This document shows, piece after piece, positions 13,124-22,200 of a stretch of DNA of 23,278 nt. The DNA is from a virus, in IMG/VR virus record IMGVR_UViG_3300004448_000425, positions 1-23,278 of that record. One strand, 5' to 3'. Both the position numbers and the translations under genes were made by a program. The stretch's first letter is position 1. Every line of letters starts with the position of its first letter. The notes under the pieces were generated by a model that saw nothing but the letters and a program-made list of their open reading frames with translations, was not told where the DNA came from and did not search any database.

Positions 13124-13732
13124 TTGACCCAACTTTATAAAACAACAGAACTTGAAGCAGTCAATGTGATGTTGGGGTCTATCGGTGAAGCCCCTGTATC
13201 CTCTCTAGAGAACACCTCTCTAGAAGACGTAGCCGTCGCTGTTAATATCCTCAACGAGACAGTCGTAGATGTTCAGTCTCCCGGCTACCACTTCAATAAA
13301 GATTATAACTCTCCCCTACTCCCAGATACTGATGGGTTCATTAACGTAGGGGCGAATGTTGTATCCGTAGACTCATCCCCCTACGGATCAAATCCTAGTG
13401 TAGATATCGTTCTCCGCGGCAGCAGATTATATGATCGCGAGAAACGGACCTTTGTGTTCACGACCACTATCTACGCTGACATCATAACTATTTTAGCATG
13501 GGATGATCTCCCCCAGACAGCAAGACGCTACATCACGGTAAAAGCAGCTCGACGTTACCAAGCTCGAACCTTTGGTTCAGACACGCTCCACGGCTTTACT
13601 ACTCAAGACGAGACAGAAGCTTTGGTAGCGATGCAGCAAGACGACAGCCGGACATCAGACACAAACTTCTTAAACTCTAACTGGGACGTGTTTCGTGTAC
13701 TGTCTCGTAATGGGCGCAGACGCTACCACTGA
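13124..13732 (+). CDS. Tail tube protein A (T7 gp11-like)
   Basis: 202 residues, T7 gp11 being 196. The opening TTELEAVNVMLGSIGEAPVSSL is the standard start of this family, and the end (AARRYQARTFGSD, EALVAMQQDD) also fits. The protein forms the ring (gatekeeper) that connects the portal to the nozzle. The start is TTG at 13124, with AGGGAG at 13112-13117; no ATG occurs before the conserved N-terminus. The TGA stop overlaps the next ATG (TGATG). Confidence 0.93.
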   Translation: MTQLYKTTELEAVNVMLGSIGEAPVSSLENTSLEDVAVAVNILNETVVDVQSPGYHFNKDYNSPLLPDTDGFINVGANVVSVDSSPYGSNPSVDIVLRGSRLYDREKRTFVFTTTIYADIITILAWDDLPQTARRYITVKAARRYQARTFGSDTLHGFTTQDETEALVAMQQDDSRTSDTNFLNSNWDVFRVLSRNGRRRYH

Positions 13733-15810
13733 TGGCTCTAGTATCTGACTCCATCCCTTTTATGGTTCAAGGCATAAGCCAGCAGCCATCAGAGGTAAGA
13801 AAACCGTACCAAGGTGAGATACAAATAAACGGGCAGAGTTCTCTGGTAGATGGGTTAAACAAAAGACCCCCTTCAGTTCACGTAGCTAAACTCCTTACGT
13901 CTTCCGCCTCCAATGTCTCCTGCCACTTAATCAACCGGGGGCCGACTGACCGTCACATAGTGCTGATACAGAGCGATGGAACTCTGGGAAACACTTCCTT
14001 AAAAGTTTTTGATGCCGTCACTGGTGCTTCACGCACGGTGACTAACACGGCCAGTTTGAACTATCTGGTTACATCAGACCCAAGAAACGATATCAGATTT
14101 CTCACAATCCTTGACCAGACCTATGTACTAAACCGTTCTAAAACAACGGCGGCAGGAAGTACGACTTCTGCAAACATCACTCTTACGGAGAAGCAGCGGT
14201 TTTCAGACCTACCTACTACTGGGGTCAGCACAGGAGACAAGTTTAAAATACAAGGGGATGACGACGACAACTTCAGCACGTTCTATGTCGAGTACCAAGC
14301 AGGCACGGTGTATGAAGAGACTGTCGCGCCCAACATCGTAGTAGACCTAGATCAAACTTCTTTGCCCCACAAGCTGACGCAATCAGGCTCTGCCTTTACT
14401 TTTGACGTGATCGATTACGCAGACCGTTTAGTCGGAGATGCTACAACAAACAAATCACCCGCGTTTATAGGTAAAAAGCTAAACGCTATGTTCTTTTTCA
14501 AGAACAGGTTTGGTGTGGTAGCCGGTCAGGAGGTTGTTTTTTCTGAATCAGGTGAGCCGGATAATTTCTTTAAAACTACGGTAACGACCAATAAAGACAG
14601 CGACCCTATTCACGTATCAGTAACGCATACTCGAATATCCGAGATCGAACATGCTGTTCCGTTCAACGAGCAGCTTATGCTTTTCTCGGCTACCTCTCAG
14701 TTTTTCGTAGATAGCAACGGTGCGCTTACGGGGTCTACTATTTCAGTCAATCCTGCCTCTGACTTTGAGATGGATGTAAAACTAGCTCCTATTGGTGCTG
14801 GTATTAACGTGTACTTTGCACAGGCGTCAGGACAGTTCTCTCGTATTAGAGAGTTATTTGTAGCCACTGATAACAGCACAACGGACGCTGCCGACATCAC
14901 CGCTCACGTACCTAAGTATGTCCCAAAAAACCTGACAAAGATTGCAGCGTCTTCCTCAGAAGACCTAATGCACATGGTGTCGTCAGATCAGCCTAACAGG
15001 CTGTACTGCTATAAGTACAACTGGTCAGGAGTGGATAAGAACCAGAGTGCTTGGGGGTTCTACGAGTTCGCGAGCAGCGACATTATCCTGTGGATAGAGA
15101 TCGTAGAGAACACCACGTACATGCTGGTCTCTAGGTCCGATGGCGTCTTTCTAGAGACTATGGATTACATAGGGCCAGACGATACGAACTTAACGTACAA
15201 CGCAAAGCTCGACCGGAAGGTATCACTCACTGGTTCATACAATGCCGGGACGGGTAACACGACTTGGACCCTTCCTTATGAAGTAGCAACCAGCACCCCC
15301 CTCGTAGTCATAAAGGCCCACACCACGCCCGACGCCGGGATAACCATAACGAACACTAGGCCAACCACGACGACCGTGGTGGCTGTAGGCGACTACAGTG
15401 GGTTCAGTTGTGTTATCGGAGTTCCTTACCAGTTTCAGTACAGGTTCTCTACCCCGTATGTACGAGAAGCTACCGGGGTATCTACCAGTATCGGTGAAAA
15501 GATGGCGGTTACTACAGGCCGTCTTCAGCTACGGAGGTGGAGCGTAACGTACAAAGATACTGGAGCTTTTACGGTAGAGGTAGCTCCCGAAGGCCGAGGG
15601 TTAAAGTCCTACGAGTTCACCTCAAAGCGCGTGAACTTATCTAGCTCTTCTATTGAGAGAGTCGCCTTAGAGTCAGGGACTTTTAAGTTTCCTATCATGG
15701 CCCGGAACACTTCTGTCAAGATCGACGTTAAGTCTTCCTCTCACTTTCCTTGCAATCTCGTTCAGGCAGAGTGGGAAGGTAACTACAGCGTACAGTCAAG
15801 GCGTATGTAA
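13732..15810 (+). CDS. Tail tube protein B, nozzle (T7 gp12-like)
   Basis: 692 residues, T7 gp12 being 794. The opening SIPFMVQGISQQPSEVRKPYQGEIQINGQSSLVDGLNKRPP (shown in parts: VQGISQQP, GLNKRPP) is diagnostic. Other family blocks are FFKNRFGVVAGQEVVFSESGEPDNFF and the RLYCYKYNWSG and WGFYEF strands of the beta-propeller. Hexameric nozzle protein closes the tail and carries the fibres. It is coupled to gp11 by TGATG and to the next gene by TAATG. The size difference comes from the body; both termini are recognisable. Confidence 0.94.
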   Translation: MALVSDSIPFMVQGISQQPSEVRKPYQGEIQINGQSSLVDGLNKRPPSVHVAKLLTSSASNVSCHLINRGPTDRHIVLIQSDGTLGNTSLKVFDAVTGASRTVTNTASLNYLVTSDPRNDIRFLTILDQTYVLNRSKTTAAGSTTSANITLTEKQRFSDLPTTGVSTGDKFKIQGDDDDNFSTFYVEYQAGTVYEETVAPNIVVDLDQTSLPHKLTQSGSAFTFDVIDYADRLVGDATTNKSPAFIGKKLNAMFFFKNRFGVVAGQEVVFSESGEPDNFFKTTVTTNKDSDPIHVSVTHTRISEIEHAVPFNEQLMLFSATSQFFVDSNGALTGSTISVNPASDFEMDVKLAPIGAGINVYFAQASGQFSRIRELFVATDNSTTDAADITAHVPKYVPKNLTKIAASSSEDLMHMVSSDQPNRLYCYKYNWSGVDKNQSAWGFYEFASSDIILWIEIVENTTYMLVSRSDGVFLETMDYIGPDDTNLTYNAKLDRKVSLTGSYNAGTGNTTWTLPYEVATSTPLVVIKAHTTPDAGITITNTRPTTTTVVAVGDYSGFSCVIGVPYQFQYRFSTPYVREATGVSTSIGEKMAVTTGRLQLRRWSVTYKDTGAFTVEVAPEGRGLKSYEFTSKRVNLSSSSIERVALESGTFKFPIMARNTSVKIDVKSSSHFPCNLVQAEWEGNYSVQSRRM

Positions 15811-16310
15811 TGCCTAAGATCACTCACAACGAATTTGGAATATGGGTACGCCCTGCTGAACAAGAAGATGTTACCTCTCTAGTCCCTAGACTGAGGGATA
15901 GCGATGTAGTCGAGGTATCTGCCGTATGCGGAGACAAGACGGTTGCAGAAGCTATGTCTTGGTCAGTAGCTACGTCCGCAGAGTCCTACGTTCTCATGGT
16001 TGACGATAGTGTAGAAGCTTTGTGGGGCGTCAACTCCTGCCGGACCCTACCGAAAGCAGGTATCCCGTGGCTTGTCGGATCAGAACGTATGACAGAAGTT
16101 AGCAGGTCTGTTGCTAGACACAGCGTGGGCTGGGCAGCGCACCTGATGCGTAACTACTACCTTTTGTACAACTTTGTACACGTACCGCACATTCAGTCTC
16201 AGAAGTGGCTGCGGCTCTGCGGTTTTCAAATCCAAACAGATCGAACATACAAATTCACCAATGAAGATTTTTACCTATTTACGATGGGGGCAAAGCAATG
16301 TGTGGCATAG
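15810..16310 (+). CDS. gp13-like protein with GNAT-type fold
   Basis: This 166-residue protein matches T7 gp13 (138 aa) in position and in its C-terminal half. The series MRNYYLLYNFVHVPHIQSQKWLRLCGF and YLFTM parallels T7 YDTLWNYVWVGNTSHIRFLKTIGA and QLFTI. The N-terminal half, WVRPAEQEDV and a strand pair around SYVLMVDDSVEALWGV, looks like the opening of a GNAT acetyltransferase domain. Whether it acetylates anything is unknown; in T7 gp13 is needed for correct tail or core assembly. An acetyl-CoA-binding R/Q-x-x-G-x-G/A loop is not clear, so it may be a catalytically inactive fold. It overlaps the gp14-like gene by 13 nt. Confidence 0.8.
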   Translation: MPKITHNEFGIWVRPAEQEDVTSLVPRLRDSDVVEVSAVCGDKTVAEAMSWSVATSAESYVLMVDDSVEALWGVNSCRTLPKAGIPWLVGSERMTEVSRSVARHSVGWAAHLMRNYYLLYNFVHVPHIQSQKWLRLCGFQIQTDRTYKFTNEDFYLFTMGAKQCVA

Positions 16311-16909
16311 CTGAAGCAACGCTGGCGATAGCCATCATAAGTGCTGGCGCGTCCTATATGCAGGCAGAGCAAGCTGCTGACGCAGAGATCGAAGCGCAGC
16401 GGCGGCAGGATCAGGTTGCCTACGACAACTACCAGTTCAACCTATCTCGTACAAAGAAACAACGAGAGCAAATCCTTCAAGAAGGCGGGCAGCAGAACAT
16501 GAAGGCCGCTATAGATAGGGCTAAGGTTGAGGGACAGACTAAAGTTGCTGCTGGTGAGTCAGGTCTAGGGCAGTTTGGCCTAGCTGGCGGGGCAGTCGAT
16601 GATGTTTTCGGAGATATCGCTTTCCAAACTGGAGTCGGCAAAGCCAGAGTAGCTGGCGCAGTGGCTAACCGAATTGAAGATAGCTATGCAACGGACGAAG
16701 CTTCTTACCTTAACTACAAAGCAAAGAACTCGTCCTTCTCTCCTGTCATGGGCGGAAGCATTGGAAACCTGCTTATCGATGTAGCCAGCGCCGGGGCTGA
16801 TTACGGAACAAACCCAAACCGTAGGTACTTTAAGAGTACCGGCAGCACACCGAGTACATCTTCTAGAGGTGGGTCGTTCCCCTCCCCCGCCAACTCATTT
16901 ACCACTTAG
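16298..16909 (+). CDS. Internal virion protein B (T7 gp14-like)
   Basis: 203 residues, T7 gp14 being 196. Like gp14 it starts MC followed by a small-residue hydrophobic helix (4-21), then a long polar helix with QAADAEIEAQRRQ (T7 QTAAGRRQAM). The middle KVAAGESGLGQFGLAGG matches T7 IRAAIGESMLEGSS. The protein is ejected and forms the channel in the outer membrane at the start of infection. The C-terminus is serine/threonine/proline-rich. GGGGG lies 7-8 nt upstream of ATG. The next gene is separated by 38 nt that mostly consist of a family B palindrome. Confidence 0.88.
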   Translation: MCGIAEATLAIAIISAGASYMQAEQAADAEIEAQRRQDQVAYDNYQFNLSRTKKQREQILQEGGQQNMKAAIDRAKVEGQTKVAAGESGLGQFGLAGGAVDDVFGDIAFQTGVGKARVAGAVANRIEDSYATDEASYLNYKAKNSSFSPVMGGSIGNLLIDVASAGADYGTNPNRRYFKSTGSTPSTSSRGGSFPSPANSFTT

Positions 16910-16913
16910 TTGC

Positions 16914-16930
16914 ACTAAAGAAACTTTAGT
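16914..16930. repeat. Family B palindrome, copy 5 (ACTAAAGAAACTTTAGT)
   Basis: A perfect copy in the 38-nt gap between the gp14-like and gp15-like genes, 5 nt after one stop and 17 nt before the next ATG. The AAAGGAAA ribosome site directly follows it. Confidence 0.88.
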
Positions 16931-16947
16931 CGAAAGGAAATTCGTTA

Positions 16948-19233
16948 ATGGCATTAGGTGACGCGAGGTCCACAGGACGCCGTAGATCACAGTCTGTTAA
17001 TAGGCCAGATAGCCGCGCCGTACAGGGCGCTAGTAACACTGTGTCTATGCAGGCTGCGACACAGAAAAACCTAATTGTACCTAACATCCAGCCGAAGAAG
17101 ACCGGGATGGAAGGGCTTGTTGATGGGTTAAAAGCTACAAATAAAAAGCTGCAAGCCTACCAAAACCGCAACCAAGAAAAATGGACGAGCGAGGCAGAAC
17201 AGAAGTCTCGGGCCATCATCGATAGAGAACTGGCTGGTGGAAAAAGCATAGAGCAAATACGGCAAGATTTTTCTAACGGAGCTTACCCGGAACTCAAGAC
17301 CCAACTGTCATACGATATGTTCAACGTAACGTGGGGTAACCGACAGGCCATAGACTATTTTGAAAGCCCGAAGGGCGAAGGCTATCAAAAGCTACAGGAT
17401 TGGAAAGCCAAGTTCGAGGCCGCGCCTTTCCATGAGCGGCAAGAGATGGACATTGAGCGTTTCTTAGCCCAGCAAAAAGATAACTTCAGAAATAAAGTAG
17501 GCAGCAACCCAAAGGTTCTAGCCGGTGCGATGGCAAGGATTGGGGCGCACAATACGAAACTTAGGAAGTCTCTTAACGAAACTGCCGAAACGCTGAACAA
17601 CAACGACATAACAAACACTGGTGCGGCTCTTCTTAGAACAACAATCCTAGATGCCTATGAATCTAACGTCGGGGAAGGCGCAACAAATTTTGAAATAGAC
17701 GATGAGCCTCTTACCGAATTGGAGTTTCTAAAAGAAATCCCGTTCATCACCGAGCAGTTTCTTGTGCAGTTTGCCGATAACAATGGTATGGCGCGGTCAA
17801 ATATATCCAACGTAAAGCTCATGGCTGTAGAAGACCTAATAACAGATGTGACCACCAGCAACGCCTCTGGTCTACAGAAGCTAAGAACGCTTGCAGTAGC
17901 AGAAGAAATCTTGAAGTCGAAGGCTAACGACAACCTCCCCTCTCTCCTGAAAAACAACAGGCTCTACAAAACAAACACAGGGGGGCAAAGAGCAATAAGG
18001 GACGAAGCCCAAAGTCAGTTAGCAAAGCTTCAATCAATTAGAAGCGGGCTACAAGAAGGCGTGATGATCGATCAAGCCGTAGGACAAGCGGAAGCGGCTC
18101 TTACAAGCCCTAGTCAAGAAACTAGTGAGGTTTTAAGAGGGCAACAGACAGACAACTACCTTGGGTCTGGTAAATCAAGGGTGATAATACTTAACAGGGC
18201 CATTCAAAATATAATGGTAGACCTGAAAAGAGAGCATGGAGAGAGCACTCCCCGGTACTACTCAGAACTAACAATTTTAGCCGAACGCTGGGCAAATAAT
18301 GAAGCTATCCCTAAATTCACCGAACTAAAGACGCAGGTAAGCGAAGCTTTTAAGAACATTAAAACAGCAGGAGAGCAGCTAAGGTCTGGCGAAGCCTCAG
18401 GCCCTTTTACTAAAGAGGTTATGGCTCAGGTGCAGCAAGCTTACGGGCTTTATGTTGCCATGTCCCAAAGCGCCAAAAGAACAGCCCTAGACTCATACTT
18501 TTCGAGGGAAGAACAAGGGATGTTTGCGGAGCTACATTCAAGAGTTAAAACCAGCGACAAGGATAATGGGCAAGTAGTAAACTTGGACCCTGATACCTTA
18601 GCCTCAGTCATCCCTGCACTAACAACGCCTTTGCCTCCCCTCACTCAAGAGCAAGTTAAGCTATATCGAGAAGATATAATTGACGAGTTGGACGGGTGGT
18701 GGTTTGGCTTACTTGGTGGGCGGGATGATTTAGATGTAGGCGACTTCAGCCCTGATACTAATCCCGGTGCTGCACAGCTAGTAAGGAGCTTGATAGCCGA
18801 AGCTTACGCGGTTGTTGGGCGATCTCAAGGCGGTAACATTAAAGACAAAATTACTACTCACGTTCTTAAAAATATTACAGCCCTGAGAATCGATCACAAA
18901 ACTGGCGGATTCCTTGGTACTGGATTCCGTAATAAGTTTCACATACTGATCCGAGCGAATCCCGGCGATCCTCTGCACCATAGTAACCCACAAAGGAAGT
19001 TCGCCTTAAAACAAGTCCAAGAACATTTGTACAAAATTGATAGAGAGGGAAATTACGGGGGAACTCTGCGTATCCGTCAGCTCAACCCCAATAAAAATTC
19101 AGTATTTATAATAACAGACAGTATCGGGAACGCGATCCCAGCCAAAGACGGGAAGGGTGCTCTGCACTTTGAGATAAATTCTGATAACACGCTTAAAGCG
19201 TATTCCCGTGGTCTTACAATGGATGCTAAATGA
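16948..19233 (+). CDS. Internal virion protein C (T7 gp15-like)
   Basis: 761 residues, close to T7 gp15 (747). The protein is mostly polar and helical, with a basic disordered N-terminus (RSTGRRRSQSVNRPDSRA) and blocks such as NRNQEKWTSEAEQKSRAII and QLSYDMFNVTWGNRQAIDYF that match the gp15 family. The C-terminal third contains FRNKFHILIRANPGDPL and KNSVFIITDSIGNAIPAK. gp15 forms part of the internal core and, after ejection, the periplasmic tube with gp16. I see no enzymatic motif. AAAGGAAA precedes ATG. The stop overlaps the gp16-like start (ATGA, 19230-19233). Confidence 0.88.
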   Translation: MALGDARSTGRRRSQSVNRPDSRAVQGASNTVSMQAATQKNLIVPNIQPKKTGMEGLVDGLKATNKKLQAYQNRNQEKWTSEAEQKSRAIIDRELAGGKSIEQIRQDFSNGAYPELKTQLSYDMFNVTWGNRQAIDYFESPKGEGYQKLQDWKAKFEAAPFHERQEMDIERFLAQQKDNFRNKVGSNPKVLAGAMARIGAHNTKLRKSLNETAETLNNNDITNTGAALLRTTILDAYESNVGEGATNFEIDDEPLTELEFLKEIPFITEQFLVQFADNNGMARSNISNVKLMAVEDLITDVTTSNASGLQKLRTLAVAEEILKSKANDNLPSLLKNNRLYKTNTGGQRAIRDEAQSQLAKLQSIRSGLQEGVMIDQAVGQAEAALTSPSQETSEVLRGQQTDNYLGSGKSRVIILNRAIQNIMVDLKREHGESTPRYYSELTILAERWANNEAIPKFTELKTQVSEAFKNIKTAGEQLRSGEASGPFTKEVMAQVQQAYGLYVAMSQSAKRTALDSYFSREEQGMFAELHSRVKTSDKDNGQVVNLDPDTLASVIPALTTPLPPLTQEQVKLYREDIIDELDGWWFGLLGGRDDLDVGDFSPDTNPGAAQLVRSLIAEAYAVVGRSQGGNIKDKITTHVLKNITALRIDHKTGGFLGTGFRNKFHILIRANPGDPLHHSNPQRKFALKQVQEHLYKIDREGNYGGTLRIRQLNPNKNSVFIITDSIGNAIPAKDGKGALHFEINSDNTLKAYSRGLTMDAK

Positions 19234-22200
19234 TGGCGGAGGCTACAGAGCTTCTCACCCCTCCGGTAGATCAGCAACTTAGCACCCCTACAGAACCTCA
19301 GTTCGACAGCAGGGACAACAAGCCTACACAAGCTGATGTAACTGATGCCTTTATTCAGCCGGTGCGTAGGCCAGAAGAAATTCTTGCAGAAGAGCTTACG
19401 CCCAGAGCTAAAAGACCTGAGATAATAGACGAAGTTCCGTGGAATCTCGCGGGTCAAATTGCTGAAGAAGATTGGGCGCTACAAAACCTAGCAAGATGGT
19501 TGGGCAGAGAGGAACACCTCCCCGACCCTGACTTTGTGATGACCCCAGAGATGTTCGAGGCCGCTGCGAAGCAGGATGGTATCAGCTTCACAAATCTGGA
19601 TGAACTCTCAAGCTCTCATAGCCAAGCGGATTGGGATGAGAAGGTAGCCCACATCAAACAAGAGCAAGACTTCAATAACGAGATTGCTAAGTATGGGTGG
19701 AAAGGTGCTGGCCTGAGAATGGGCGTCAGCTTTATGGACCCCGGAGTCTGGGGGCTGGCTATAGCTACTGGGGGCTTAGGTCTCTACGGAAAAGCTGCAC
19801 AGGTGGGCCGTATGGCTACCGTAGCCCGTTGGGGCGGAGTAAGTGCGGCAGAGGCAGGTCTTATAGAAGCAGCCATGCTCACTGATAAAGTCACTTGGGG
19901 CTGGGAGGATTCAGCAGCATCAGTAGGTGCTTCCCTGATAGTCGGTGGCAGCTTAGGAGCACTGTTCGCCAAGCCTGTGCAGAACCTAACAAAGAATATA
20001 GAGGCACAGGCAGTAAAGCGTCAGGCTGAAGAGTCTGGAGTTACGCTGTCTGAAGCGTCCCGCACTAAGCTTGATGGCGAACGAGAGCTAGTAAACTTTG
20101 ACCCTCTGTCTCCAGACTCGAATATAGCACCTGCGGCTATGACCCACATAAATATCAAAAACCCCTTTGGCCCGTCTGTAAGAATACCACTGCGGTTTGA
20201 CATGATGGCCTTTGTAAAAACATCTCCGTCTGAACCTTTGAGAAGGTACTTTGGAGGCATAGCCCAAGACGTTGTTGGCGATACCACTACAGGGCGTATC
20301 GTAAACATGTCCGCGACAGAGCTTGGTACACAGATGTACAGGACGTACAGCGCGTCTTTCATGCAGCCCTACACTGCAAACTTTAACAAATTTAAAGAAG
20401 AAATATCTTACGGACTGCTGGATAGAGACGCTGTAAGGATGCAGTTCAGCGAACTGGTAGAACAAGCGGTACGAAGAGATGGCGACGGGTGGATAGATAG
20501 CCTCGACAATTTGTCTGACGTTCAAAAGCAGGCGGTAAAAGCCCAAAGAAATGAATACCGCTCAATGATGCGGCAAGTCCTCAAAGACTTAAAAGAGGCT
20601 GGCGTAGACGGAGCAGAGGCGATAGCGGAGAACGCTTTGTACGTACCTCGTCGGATACGCGCCTCAACCCTAACCCGCTGGAGAGACCAGCTAGGCGATG
20701 ATGGTCTGGTAGATTTTATAGCGCAGGCATACAGGTCTGGCAGCAAGCGACCCATTACAATGGCTCAGGCACAATCAGTAGCTAGAATCCACATAAAGAA
20801 CATCGAAAGATACGATGGGGGTTTCGAGCGTGTTAGCGGCAGCGTCACCAAGCAGCAGCTAGACGAGATAAAAAAGCTACTGTCTGAAGGTGGGGCGACC
20901 CCTCAAACAACCCGCGACATAGAGATTATTGAAAAGATACTCTCTGATAAAAAAGGTGGGTCAAACCTATCCCGCCGATTGGACTTGGATGAGACCTTCG
21001 AGGCCAAGGGCTACAAGATGGAAGACCTGTACGAGAGTAGTGCTCTGGATGGGATGGATAAATACCTCCGAGTGATGACAGGTAGAGTTCAGGCAGCGAA
21101 GGTTTTAGGCATCAGGTCTGACGCTGAGTTTCAAGAGCGCATAAAAGAAATTGGAGAGTCGGTTATTGGAAAAGACCCCAAGACCGTAGCAAGGGTTAAA
21201 GCAGATATTAAAAGGGTGGACGTACTTTACAGACACTTGACCGGCAAGCCTATGGACAAAGACGCTGGTAAGAGTGCTAGTGGAGATACGGCTTTCCGCC
21301 TCCTCATGGACTACAACTACATGAGGGTGATGAATCAGGTAGGTTTTCCGCAGTTTGCTGAACTCGGAAACACCCTCGCCTTTGCAGGCTTTAGGGCAAC
21401 GCTAAGATCAGTACCGGCTCTGAAAAAACTACGACGCGATTTAGAGACAGGCGAGATTGTTAATCAGGATATCCTTCGAGACCTAGAAGCAATGAACGCT
21501 ATAGGCAGCGATTACATAAGGTATCAAACAGTTTCTAGCCGGTTTACTGGGCCTTCTGACGAAGTTATCGGACATAACATGACCGACTCGCAACGCAAAG
21601 TTATGGACCTAGCAACCAAAGGTAAACGGGTAACGTCTATATTGTCGGGCATGGTTCCCATAACTGTGGGTTTGCAGAGAATGTCGGCCTCTGCGTTTAT
21701 ACAAAAGATGGGGAGCCTACAACGGAAAGCTCTAACAGAGAAAGACTACAGGCGGTTCCGCGAAATAGGGTGGACTGACGAAGTTACAAACGGCATTAGG
21801 GACCAGTTAAAGAAGGCCACCTATACCAAAACTGGTGCGATTGATGACCTGAACATGACTCAGTGGGACGGTAAGTTACGAGAAGAGTTTGCTAATGGCA
21901 TAGCTCGGTGGACTTACCGAGTCATCCAAGAGAATGACCCCGGCGCTCTAGGTTATTTTATGACACAGAGGGTCGGCAAAGCTGTTACTCAGTTTAGAAC
22001 CTTTATGCTGGTGGCACATGCCAAGCAGTTTCTTCACGGTGTTCAGCGTCTCAAACAGGGCGACCTACAGGTAGCTAACGCCTTTATGCTAAGTACATTT
22101 ATTGGTGGGCTGGCTTACATGGGCCAGAGCGAGTTGAAGACCATAGGGGCCAGCAACAGGGATGAGCTTTTGCATGACCCAGACAAGGGGTACTTAGCAC

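Noticed and set aside
13199-13229. A local CTCTCTAGA duplication inside the tail tube A gene.
   Set aside because: It is short, coding, found only here, and explained by repeated Ser-Leu-Glu codons.
16951-16970. An SP6-promoter-like string (ATTAGGTGAC) at the start of gene 15.
   Set aside because: It matches only ten bases, has no second copy, and encodes the protein's N-terminus; family A fits the window better.
20088-20546. A 152-residue open frame on the minus strand.
   Set aside because: It is opposite the gp16-like gene, with no start signal and an unnatural amino acid pattern.
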